A stretch of 33,794 nt of DNA. Origin: Enterobacterales bacterium. GTDB taxonomy: Bacteria; Pseudomonadota; Gammaproteobacteria; Enterobacterales; Kangiellaceae. Positions 1 through 8,188 of this stretch are shown piece by piece; positions within the stretch are counted from its first letter, which is position 1, and every line of letters begins with the position of its first letter. The stretch lies in the NCBI GenBank assembly GCA_030949565.1, contig JAUZSK010000049.1, forward strand, positions 1 through 33,794. The letters are read 5' to 3'. Below the pieces are notes generated by a model. It worked only from the letters and a program-made list of their open reading frames with translations, did no database searches and was not told the origin of the DNA. The position numbers were made by a program, and so were the translations under genes.

Positions 1-1440
1 ACAAAGCAAGTGGCAATAAAACGAAGATTTTGTTTATCAAAAGTATCTAAGCCCATGCGTAGCTCTTCTGAAATTAAAATGGGTGCATGAAAGGTTTTTG
101 TTAGCGATTCTATTCTTGCGGCAAGCATTGACGGTATCCGAAACAACAGTGACATCCATTCGTGAAGTGGTACCTACTGTACCCAGCATCATTTTACCCA
201 TATGTAACCCAAGACCTATTTCGACAATGGGCAGGTTTTTTGCTCTGAGGGTGCGATTATATTTTTCTAGCGCTGCCATCATGCCCACTGCGGCATAAAG
301 CGCATTGTCTGGCGAGTTAGGAAATAAAGCCATAATGCCATCACCCATATACTTATCGACGGTGCCGCCAAATTTATTGATAACAGGTACTACAATTTGC
401 AGATAGCGGCTAATGAATTTAAAATTTTCCTGTGGTGGCATGGACTCGGAAATACGGGTAAAACCACGAATATCACAAAACATAATAGCCATTTCTTTCT
501 CAATACAATCGCCTAGTTCTGTACTTTTGATACCGTTAGGGCTTATTAATTTTAATAGTTGATGCGGCACAAATCGACTGTAGGCTTTATTAGTACGAAC
601 CAGCTCGTTTCGACTGACCTGTAATTTAAGCAGCATTAAATTAAACTGCTTGGCAAGGTAAATAAATCCACCAAAATCCGCCAAGGATAAATTAAAGTTA
701 AAATCATTTTTAATTAAGCGTTCAATCGCATCGGTAAGCTTTTCAAAGGGGCCGGTAATTTTTCGTGCAAAAAAGACCGAGGCTGCTAATAGAAAGACAA
801 ATAGCAATCCGATAGTCCTTAAAGTGGATTTGAGTAGGTTTGTTTTAAGTGCTGCGATTTGTCGATTAGAGATTTCAACCACGACTAGACCGTCGGTTTT
901 TAATCCGTCAAGTATTCGCGCTACGCTAATAAACTGCACACCGCCGTTAGACTTTGTGATTTCAAAGGACGCACTGTCAGTTTTTTGTACTAAAAACAGA
1001 TTGAGTTGGAAAATAAAAGCTTCCTCTGCGGTAAAAACTTGGCCACTATAGGCGCGTTGGCTCGATTCGAGATTGGTCGCTTTGCGAATGTCAGGTACCA
1101 CGGCAAAGCGATAGTGACCATCATCAAGCGGCATGTGTAAAGAAAAAACAAAGCTGGCGAAACGGTCGGCTTTCATGGCTTGAATAAAAGCTCTTTCATA
1201 TTTTTTATAGTCTGCTCGTTGCATAGCAGATTTAGAATTTAAATGTTTAAATTGATCAATTTCAATAAAAGATGCAGTGGTTTGAGCGAGCATTCGCTGC
1301 TGGTGTAAAAAACGCTCCACTAGATAACCTTCGGCACTGCTATAGATGCTGATACCGGTAATCGCCAAAATCAATCCAGCGACCAGCAGAAACCACAAGA
1401 TGACATGACTACGGAAATGACGTTCAGAGGTTAAAACCAT
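1..1440 (-). CDS. Membrane-anchored class III adenylate/guanylate cyclase, partial, with a frameshift
   Basis: Probable sensor that makes a cyclic nucleotide. From the N terminus it has one membrane segment, a periplasmic sensor-like region, and a second membrane segment followed by a HAMP-like linker. A class III catalytic domain comes next, with the metal-binding motifs FCDIRGFT and KYMGDGIMALF. Near position 126 the frame breaks right after SDTVN. The other frame then continues with AARIESLTKTFHAPILISEE and on to the window edge, exactly what follows VNL in this family, so there is one extra G in the coding strand (AATGCTTGCC for AATCTTGCC). The 3' end lies outside the window. I prefer the ATG at 1440, with GGGA seven bases upstream, over the TTG at 1452. 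Whether the product is cAMP or cGMP cannot be told from what is visible. Confidence 0.85.
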
Positions 1441-1452
1441 CGATGGTCCCAA

Positions 1453-1851
1453 AATGATACTAAAATATAGCTTCTAGTGGTTTAGAAAATGCCCGAAAAA
1501 CGAGTTAATTTCAGATAAAATCAGCCTGTTTTGCTTTTTGAGGGCGAAATCCCGCTAATTTTAATACTCTAGGGTTAGAGTTAGAGTGATTTTCTAAAAA
1601 TACAAGAAAATCCGACTTTTTTATTATTCTAGTGTCTCAGTTTCGCCAATTTCTTTAGTAAAATAAGCTAAACTCAGTCACCTCGTTTCTTCCACTCTTC
1701 CCGTCAATTGTTTAAGCGGGCGATAAAAAGCACAAGTCAGCTCCATTCTACCGACAAAACACACGCTAAGCAAATGCACTTAGTGATTGATTTCTATTGA
1801 AGTTTTACTTTAGGCAGAATTGCACAGTTAGCTAGCGATAGACTCGCTCCA
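1453..1851. other. Intergenic region without a recognised gene
   Basis: About 400 bases between the cyclase and the antiporter, both on the minus strand. I see no ORF with family character, no tRNA, and no hairpin with a T-tract. It is AT-rich and must hold the cyclase promoter (reading leftward), but I cannot pick convincing -35 and -10 boxes. Confidence 0.5.
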
Positions 1852-3118
1852 TTAGCTAGAGCTGCGGCCCGCGATAAAATAAGGTGCCCAAAAACGAATA
1901 CACAATGGGACCAGTATATTGAGCGTAAAAGCTGTAAACATTAGGGTATAAAAGACTTCATCGGTAAAAATAGAATTGTGCACATAGCCGATATCCATCA
2001 CCACAAAGGCCAGCTCAGCGCGACCGAGCATCCCAAAACCTATCATGATGGACTCTTGCTTCGAGAAGTGACCGGTATAACGGGCAGCAACCGCAGCTCC
2101 AACAAATTGAGAAATAAACACGCCAACAACCAGTATAATAGTCTCATCCAGCACGCTAAGGATTAAATCCCAATCAAAAATAAGCTTGGAACCAAGCGTC
2201 ACAAAAAACACTGGACCTATCCAAGAGAAGGCAACATCATCAATAATTTTTCGAGTTTTTTTATAGCGGTTAATTGGTTGGCCTTGTTTGTCGATATAAA
2301 ATAGCGCTGGGGTCATGATTAAACCCGCCATATAAGCACCAACAGCAGAGTGCAGCCCCATTAAATGAGCAATAAAGGCGAAGCTCACGGCTAGCATTAA
2401 AATCGACAGAGTAGCATCACGACCGTTATTAAAGGCGAGCAAATTATTCAACCCATATTGGTCGAAAAAAGATCGTTTTTGGTTTTGGCTTGGTTTTTCT
2501 TTAGTCGGAAAAATCGAAATGGCACAAAGAAAAAATAAACACGAAAAAGCTTAAAGCTTTCAATACAATGGTAGCAATACCGATTAAGGTCGGGGTCTCA
2601 TGACCGGCGACTATCGGCACCAGTACGGCAACTAATACCAATGATGCCACATCATCTAATACGGCAGAAGTCATAATGCCGGAAGCGGCTTTGGTGAGGT
2701 GTAGGTTTTCATGTTTTAACACCATCATAGTCAAAGAAACCGCGGTGGCGGTCATGGTTAGTCCTACCATCAGAGCGATATTTTGATCTTGCCAAAAATA
2801 AAAGGCCAAGGCATAAGCTGCGAAAAAGGGTGCAATAGCACCGAACAAAGCAATCCCCCAACTGCGCTTAACGCTGCGTAGGAAACTGGTGGGGTTTTCT
2901 TCAAAGCCTAAAGCAAACATGATTAGAATGATGCCAAACTCTGAAAAGCCTTTGATAAAAGGCGTGGGTGTAATGGGAATCAAGTTAAAATTAACTAGCA
3001 GGCTTCCGGCTAACAAATAGAACACCAAGGGGGTGAGATTGGTTTTTTTTGCAAACCAGGAGGACAAAATAACACTAGCCCAAATCAGGGCTAAAGATAG
3101 TAGGTTTTCAATCTGCAA
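1852..3118 (-). CDS. Cation:proton antiporter, CPA2/Kef-type membrane domain, frameshifted
   Basis: An integral membrane Na+/H+ or K+/H+ exchanger domain of about 421 residues after correction, without the C-terminal NAD-binding (TrkA-N) domain of full KefB/KefC. The N-terminal part (2501-3118) has successive hydrophobic helices, including the FALGFEENP and SAVLDDVASLVLVA stretches typical of the family. The C-terminal part (1852 to about 2520) holds the remaining helices, with HSAVGAYMAGLIM and IGFGMLGRAELAFVVMDIG. The frames join through FLCAISIFPTKEKPSQ if one A is removed from the A6 run at 2530-2535. The start is TTG at 3118 with AGAGG eight bases upstream, because no ATG is near. The ion transported cannot be read from the sequence. 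Confidence 0.85.
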
Positions 3119-3228
3119 TAGCTTGCCTCTTGTATTTATTGTTGGTCTAAGTCTAGCTTATTTTTACTGATTTAGCTCAGAACTAGCAGCAATATAAAGA
3201 AACTCATTTAATGGCTAAAATTACAGAA

Positions 3229-3317
3229 TGCACCAAAATGGTGCAAGGTTTTGTCATTTTGCACCAAAATGGTGCAAAAAACAGTAAAAACACAGGTTGT
3301 TGCACCAAAATGGTGCA
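3229..3317 (+). promoter_or_regulatory. Three perfect NtrC (NR-I) binding palindromes upstream of glnA
   Basis: The 17-bp palindrome TGCACCAAAATGGTGCA occurs three times without mismatch, at 3229-3245, 3260-3276 and 3301-3317. It equals the known enterobacterial NtrC consensus. Centres are 31 and 41 bp apart, close to three and four helical turns, so dimers would sit on one face of the DNA. The array lies upstream of a sigma-54 promoter, as expected for an enhancer that switches glnA on under nitrogen limitation. ntrB and ntrC themselves are not in the window. Confidence 0.92.
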
Positions 3318-3342
3318 TAACCTTATCCTGAGAGGCTAGCGA

Positions 3343-3359
3343 TGGCGTGCCTTTTTGCT
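3343..3359 (+). promoter_or_regulatory. Second sigma-54-like promoter candidate with an 11-bp gap
   Basis: TGGCGTGCCTTTTTGCT matches the sigma-54 consensus TGGCACG-N4-TTGCW except that 11 instead of 10 bases separate GG from GC. Removing one T from the T5 run at 3352-3356 would give a very good match. Extra bases in homopolymers are frequent in this window, so this may be the real promoter or a second one. If used, the NtrC site centres fall at about -60, -101 and -132. Confidence 0.35.
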
Positions 3360-3383
3360 GGATTAAGTGCTTTACTTAACTTT

Positions 3384-3399
3384 TGGCATTCTTTGTGCA
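3384..3399 (+). promoter_or_regulatory. Sigma-54 (-24/-12) promoter of glnA
   Basis: TGGCATTCTTTGTGCA carries the invariant GG (3385-3386) and GC (3397-3398) with exactly 10 bases between them, as sigma-54 holoenzyme requires. The predicted start is near 3410, which leaves a leader of about 290 bases before glnA. The three NtrC sites would then be centred at about -101, -142 and -173, comparable to the arrangement at E. coli glnAp2. Confidence 0.75.
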
Positions 3400-3484
3400 T
3401 AGCATACTAAAGGTCTAACCAGCCATAATAAAATTTCGGCATCCCTCGTTAAGATTGTATATTGTATAAAGGATGTCTTTTAAA

Positions 3485-3548
3485 AATTATTATTAGAGGC
3501 CTTTGCATGAGACTATGGCAAAAGAAAAATCGACTAAAATGATGCTGA
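3485..3548 (-). repeat. Dispersed 64-bp repeat, copy A (inverted), in the glnA leader
   Basis: The reverse complement of this stretch matches 5219-5282 at 59 of 64 positions without gaps. Shared blocks include ATTTTAGTCGATTTTTC, TTTGCCATAG, CTCATGCAAAGG and CTCTAATAATA. It lies in opposite orientation to copies B and C, so the glnA leader RNA could pair A with B. No coding sequence is evident in it. Confidence 0.8.
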
Positions 3549-3602
3549 TTGAGACGTAAAATGAAGCGAATAGCTAGCTATTGGTCAGTTTTACAACGAA
3601 AA

Positions 3603-3667
3603 GCAGTGTTATTTTAGTCCTTTTTACTTGTCATAGGTTCCGTGAAAAGGTCTCTACCAGCTAACTT
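3603..3667 (+). repeat. Dispersed repeat, copy B (diverged), just before glnA
   Basis: Same orientation as copy C and clearly related but more diverged. It shares TTATTTTAGTC, a T-rich block, CATAG, AAAGGTCTCTA and TAACTTAA in the same order. It ends about 20 bases before the glnA ribosome binding site. About 54 bases separate it from inverted copy A, so A and B form an imperfect long inverted repeat inside the leader. Confidence 0.65.
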
Positions 3668-3701
3668 AATTTGTAAAACAACACTAGTTTGAGGAAAAAC
3701 C

Positions 3702-5111
3702 ATGTCAAAAAATCCAATACTCGCCATGATAGAAGAAAACGAGGTTCGTTTTGTTGATCTTAGATTCACCGATACCAAAGGCAAAGAGCAGCATGTTAGC
3801 CTGCCTGCGCACTGTGTCGATGAAGACTTTTTAGAAGAAGGTAAAATGTTTGATGGTTCATCCATTGCCGGATGGAAAGGGATCAATGAGTCCGATATGG
3901 TGTTAATGCCCGATGTGGATTCAGCGGTGATGGACCCCTTTTGTGAAGACTCAACGCTTAATCTACGTTGCGATATTTTAGAACCTGCAACCATGCAAGG
4001 CTATGACCGTGATCCTCGCTCGGTAGCACGGCGAGCCGAAGCCTATCTTAAATCAACTGGCATAGCCGATACCGCTTATTTTGGGCCTGAGCCAGAATTT
4101 TTCCTTTTTGACGATGTACGTTTTTCAGTGGATATGAAGGGCGCCAGCTATAAAATTGACTCAGATGAAGCGGCTTGGAATTCTGACCGTCGCTATAATG
4201 ACGGCAATATGGGACATCGACCTGGCGTTAAAGGTGGATATTTCCCTGTTCCTCCGGTTGATTCATCGCAAGATATTCGTTCACAAATGTGCTTGGTGCT
4301 TGAGGATATGGATGTGCTAACTGAAGCCCATCATCATGAAGTTGCTACCGCTAATCAAAATGAAATCGCAACGCTGTTTAACACGCTTGTGCGTAAAGCG
4401 GATGAAGTTCAAATCCTTAAATATGTGGTACACAATGTGGCTCATGCTTATGGCAAAACAGCTACATTTATGCCAAAACCAGTAGTTGGTGATAATGGTA
4501 GTGGAATGCACGTGCATCAATCGTTAGCCAAAGATGGTGTTAACATTTTCGCCGGTAATAAATACGGTGGGCTATCGCAAGAAGCGCTTTACTACATTGG
4601 CGGAATTATCAAGCATGCACGAGCTATTAATGCTTTTGCTAATGCTTCAACTAATTCTTACAAACGTTTAGTACCCGGTTTTGAAGCGCCTGTGATGTTA
4701 GCCTACTCAGCTAAAAACCGTAGTGCCTCAATTCGTATACCCCATGTTCCGAGCGAAAAAGGTCGTCGTATTGAAGTGCGATTCCCTGACCCAACGGGTA
4801 ATCCTTATCTGTCTTTCACCGCCATGATGATGGCCGGTATTGATGGTATTCAAAACAAAATTGACCCGGGCGATGCTATGGATAAAGATCTTTATGACTT
4901 GCCCGCGGAAGAAGCCGCAGACATTCCAACCGTAGCGTCATCCTTTGAACAAGCACTTGCAGCGTTAGATAAAGATCGCGCCTTCTTAACCGCTGGTGGC
5001 GTGTTTAGCGATGATTATATTGACTCTTACATTGCGCTTAAGACAGAAGATATTACCGCACTTAATATGACCACTCATCCGATAGAATTTCAGCTTTACT
5101 ACAGCTTGTAA
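3702..5111 (+). CDS. glnA: Type I glutamine synthetase
   Basis: Makes glutamine from glutamate, ammonia and ATP in the cytoplasm; the main ammonium-assimilating enzyme, normally a dodecamer. The 469 residues equal the length of E. coli GlnA. Visible motifs are [13 protein letters not shown], the ATP-region block [18 protein letters not shown], and [11 protein letters not shown] with NRSASIRIP. The adenylylation loop reads [12 protein letters not shown]; its tyrosine falls at residue 398, the position modified by GlnE in E. coli, so activity is probably also controlled by adenylylation. GAGG stands seven bases before the ATG. Transcription is probably driven by NtrC and sigma-54 through the sites at 3229-3399, and an intrinsic terminator follows. 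It is intact, unlike several neighbours. Confidence 0.98.
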   Translation: MSKNPILAMIEENEVRFVDLRFTDTKGKEQHVSLPAHCVDEDFLEEGKMFDGSSIAGWKGINESDMVLMPDVDSAVMDPFCEDSTLNLRCDILEPATMQGYDRDPRSVARRAEAYLKSTGIADTAYFGPEPEFFLFDDVRFSVDMKGASYKIDSDEAAWNSDRRYNDGNMGHRPGVKGGYFPVPPVDSSQDIRSQMCLVLEDMDVLTEAHHHEVATANQNEIATLFNTLVRKADEVQILKYVVHNVAHAYGKTATFMPKPVVGDNGSGMHVHQSLAKDGVNIFAGNKYGGLSQEALYYIGGIIKHARAINAFANASTNSYKRLVPGFEAPVMLAYSAKNRSASIRIPHVPSEKGRRIEVRFPDPTGNPYLSFTAMMMAGIDGIQNKIDPGDAMDKDLYDLPAEEAADIPTVASSFEQALAALDKDRAFLTAGGVFSDDYIDSYIALKTEDITALNMTTHPIEFQLYYSL

Positions 5112-5134
5112 ATATTTAGTCATCGGATTCTTTG

Positions 5135-5181
5135 CCGATAACCTCATTCATTATTGATTTGGGGTTATCGGTTTTTTTTTT
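5135..5181 (+). terminator. Intrinsic terminator of glnA
   Basis: Perfect 9-bp stem CCGATAACC (5135-5143) with GGTTATCGG (5163-5171), a 19-base loop, and ten T directly after the stem. It lies 23 bases behind the glnA stop codon. Confidence 0.9.
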
Positions 5182-5218
5182 GCTTATTTTTATTTTATCT
5201 AAACTCTGTTCGATAATT

Positions 5219-5282
5219 TCAGCATTATTTTAGTCGATTTTTCATTTGCCATAGCCTCATGCAAAGGTCTCTAATAATATTT
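5219..5282 (+). repeat. Dispersed 64-bp repeat, copy C, behind the glnA terminator
   Basis: Matches the reverse complement of copy A (3485-3548) at 59 of 64 positions, and the similarity to copy B extends to TAACTTAA after the repeat. It lies between the glnA terminator and the copper-operon promoter. The repeats therefore bracket glnA. Confidence 0.8.
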
Positions 5283-5303
5283 AACTTAAAGATTGAAACT
5301 TAC

Positions 5304-5334
5304 TTGACCTGAGTCCTACACATAGGTGTATATT
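5304..5334 (+). promoter_or_regulatory. CueR-like (MerR-family) promoter of the copper operon
   Basis: A -35 box TTGACC (5304-5309) and a -10 box TATATT (5329-5334) are separated by 19 bp, the stretched spacer typical of MerR-family activation. Within it ACCT (5307-5310) and AGGT (5324-5327) form a dyad with a 13-bp gap, the same geometry as the CueR operator ACCTTCC-N7-GGAAGGT. The inner arms do not match CueR well. The regulator gene is not in the window. Copper induction is inferred from this and from the genes downstream. Confidence 0.75.
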
Positions 5335-5446
5335 CGAGTCACTTTTGACGTAGCATTACATTTTAAACCATGTATTTTGAAGAAAGTAGACAAATCTATT
5401 CAAAGTGGGGTGGCTACTCTACAGATATAAATCTAACTAAATTAGG

Positions 5447-5479
5447 CTTAGGTGAGATTCAACGGTGACTTCGCCTAAG
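5447..5479 (+). other. Hairpin in the copA leader, before the ribosome binding site
   Basis: CTTAGGTGA (5447-5455) pairs with TCGCCTAAG (5471-5479): nine pairs, one of them G-U, with a 15-base loop. It ends 17 bases before the copA ATG, next to the AGG of the ribosome binding site. A role in translation control is possible but not shown. Confidence 0.35.
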
Positions 5480-5496
5480 TTGAGGTCAGGAAATTT

Positions 5497-7234
5497 ATGA
5501 ATTCAAAACATTCACACAGATTGTCTAGGCGTCGTTTTGTGAAAGGAACGGCGGCTTTAACGGCGCTTGCTTCAACTGGAATGATTAGCAGTTTTAGTTG
5601 GGCAAATCCAACTAATGAAAATCTAACGGGTAAAATAATCAATTTGGAAATTGGTGAGAAAGAAGTCAATATCACAGGAAAACGGGCAACTGCAACATTA
5701 GTTAATGGTTTGCTTCCAGGCCCTATTTTACGAATAAAAGAAGGCCAAGAGGTGACCATTCGGGTCACTAATAATCTAAAGGAAATGACCACTATTCATT
5801 GGCACGGTTTAATCTTAGATCCAGAGATGGATGGTGTTCCTGGAATTAGTTTTGCAGGAATTGAACCTGGTGACTCTTTTGAATATAAAATTAAACTGGT
5901 TCAAAATGGTACTTACTGGTATCACGCACATACTTTAGCGGAGCAAACAGGCGTTTATGGTGCTTTAATTATTGAACCTGAAAATGTCCTTGATGACGAA
6001 ATGGTGGACCGTGATTACCCAGTCGTTTTAAGTGATTGGACTGATGAAAATCCAGTTGATGTCTATCTTAATCTTAAGAAAATGGGTGGTTACTATAACT
6101 ACCAACAACTCACTGCTAAGGATTTTATCGATGATGTTTCAAATGTTGGGTTAGGAGAAGCGTTCAGTAAACGCCAACCATGGAATAAAGCGAGAATGAG
6201 CCCTACCGACTTTAGTGATATTACCGCTTCAACCTACACCTATTTAATGAATGGAAATTCACCGGCCAATAATTGGCATGGTATCGCGAAAAAAGGAGAA
6301 AAGGTTCAGCTAAGGTTTATAGGAGCTGCAACTGCAACTTTCTTTGATGTCAGAATTCCTGGACTTAAATTAAAAGTGGTCTCTACAGATGGTCAAAAAG
6401 TTCATCCGGTTTTAGTTGATGAGTTTAGGATAGGGCCTGGCGAAACTTACGACGTGATTGTAGAAATTCCTGATGACCAAGCCTATTCGGTTTTTGCGCA
6501 AGCTCTTGACCGTTCAGGTTATGTGAGCGGTACTTTATCCAGTCAAAAATCAATGTTAGCGCCTCCTCCAGCGATGGATGAGCCGGTACTTCTTTCCATG
6601 GTTGATATGATGGGAGAAATGGGCCGAAAAAGTAACGACATGGGTATGCAAATGATGTCAGGTAAAACAGCTAAACACAGGGTTAAAAAGCCTCCTTTAT
6701 CCAAAGCCAGTCAGCAGGTGAGACACGCTACAACCGAATATGGCGCTGGGGTTGATATGCGAGTAGATATGCCGCGAGTTAATCTTGATGATCCCGGTCC
6801 CGGTTTAAGAAATACAGGCAGGCGAGCGCTTACCTATGCTGATTTAAAAAGTGTAAAAAAGCCACAGGACAGACGCATTCCTAGCAGGGAAATTGAAATG
6901 CACCTCACTGGAAATATGGAACGTTTTATCTGGTCAATCGATGGCCTTAAATTGAATGAAGCGAAACCCTTACATTTTCCTGTGGGAGAACGCATCAGAG
7001 TGATACTGCACAATGATAGCAATATGCTACATCCGATGCATTTACATGGAATGTGGTCTGATTTAGAGTCGCCTGACGGGGGCTTTCAAGTTAGAAAACA
7101 TACCATCACCGTTCAACCGGCTCAACGCGTTAGTTTTTTTAGTTACTGTGGATGCACCGGGACGTTGGGCTTTCCATTGTCATTTGCTTTACCACATGGC
7201 CGCTGGAATGTTTAGGGAGGTCGTAGTCGCATGA
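5497..7234 (+). CDS. copA: CopA-type periplasmic multicopper oxidase, frameshifted near the C terminus
   Basis: Copper-resistance oxidase of the CopA/PcoA family, thought to oxidise Cu(I) in the periplasm. The N terminus is a Tat signal (RRRFVKG, residues 11-17, then a hydrophobic stretch). Copper ligands are seen in HWHGLILDPEMDGVPG (about residue 100), YWYHAHT (about 141) and HPMHLHG (about 510). A Met-rich segment (MVDMMGEMG, MGMQMMSG) lies in the middle. In the T7 run at 7134-7140 the frame is lost; without one T it continues VTVDAPGRWAFHCHLLYHM, restoring the last HCH ligands and a protein of about 578 residues. The corrected stop at 7232-7234 overlaps the copB ATG as ATGA, which supports the correction and indicates coupled translation. 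This copA is distinct from the P-type ATPase of the same name. Confidence 0.93.
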
Positions 7235-8172
7235 AAAAGATTAAAAATTTATCAGTTAAAGGTTTATTGGTCAGCACATTATTGAGTATTCCGATGTCTT
7301 TTGGGATTCAAGCCGCTGAAATTGATCATAATCAACTCCATCTTAAAAATACTGCACAAGCCGAACAGTCAAAAAAAGTGAGTGACGAACCAGCAAAGAA
7401 CAAAACAATGAGTTCTATGCCATCAATGGTGAGTTCAAAAGATAAAAAGGTGACTACTACCCGAGATCCTCATGCTAATTCTGGTGGTTATGAGTATAGG
7501 GGGATGGGTGGATGGGAAGAAACCGATGACATCGTGGTGAGTAAAATCATTTTTGAGCAACTGGAAACTCGTAAAAATAGCGATGCTGATTTTAACCGAT
7601 GGGATATGCAAGGTTGGCGAGGTACCGATTACAATAAACTTTGGGTAAAGTTTGAAGGTGAAGAGGCCCCAAATAATAGTAGCGGTGAATTTGAGTTTCA
7701 AGCGCTTTATAGCAAAGCTATTGCGGCATATTGGGACCTTCAACTTGGAGCCCGTTACGATCGTTCATATGGTAGTGGCCCCAATGATGAGCGCTATTTT
7801 GGCGTATTGGGTATGCAGGGTTTGGCTCCTTACTGGTTCGAAGTTGAATCAAATCTTTTCATCGATACCGATGCCAATGTATCGGCTCGTGTTGTAGCAT
7901 CCTATGATTTGCTTTTTAGTCAAAAGTTGATATTGCAGCCTCGGCTCGAGATAAATGCTTCGGCAAACGATCTGCCAAATTTGGGTATTGGGCAGGGTAT
8001 TAATGATTTTCAGTTTGATTTGCGCCTTAGGTATGAGCTACAAAGGGAAATCGCGCCTTATATTGGTGTCACATGGCAGAAGAAATATGGTGACTCCGCG
8101 CTATATTCCGAACTACGAGGTGAATCGGCTGAGTTTTCGGAAGTGGTTGCAGGCATCCGCATTTGGTTTTAG
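7231..8172 (+). CDS. copB: CopB/PcoB-type outer membrane copper-resistance protein
   Basis: A 313-residue protein with a Sec signal (about residues 1-29, cleavage near IQAAE), a short Met/Lys-rich linker (MSSMPSM) and a C-terminal beta-barrel domain. Family-typical stretches are RGMGGWEETDDIVVSK, SGEFEFQALYSKAIAAYWDL and GARYDRSYG. The chain ends in GIRIWF, a terminal aromatic as in outer membrane barrels. CopB works with CopA to hold or export copper, though its exact mechanism is not settled. AGGGAGG lies ten bases before the ATG, and the start overlaps the corrected copA stop. No copC or copD follows; the next gene is on the opposite strand, 16 bases away. Confidence 0.93.
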   Translation: MKKIKNLSVKGLLVSTLLSIPMSFGIQAAEIDHNQLHLKNTAQAEQSKKVSDEPAKNKTMSSMPSMVSSKDKKVTTTRDPHANSGGYEYRGMGGWEETDDIVVSKIIFEQLETRKNSDADFNRWDMQGWRGTDYNKLWVKFEGEEAPNNSSGEFEFQALYSKAIAAYWDLQLGARYDRSYGSGPNDERYFGVLGMQGLAPYWFEVESNLFIDTDANVSARVVASYDLLFSQKLILQPRLEINASANDLPNLGIGQGINDFQFDLRLRYELQREIAPYIGVTWQKKYGDSALYSELRGESAEFSEVVAGIRIWF

Positions 8173-8188
8173 TTTGAGGCCGTTTCCC

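Noticed and set aside
1750..1860. Repeated TAGCTAG and GCTCG words near the antiporter 3' end as a terminator
   Set aside because: Stems are short and imperfect, with no T-tract in the minus direction.
3614..3994. 126-residue minus-strand ORF across the start of glnA
   Set aside because: It is antisense to a well-conserved gene, with no recognisable domain and no ribosome binding site seen.
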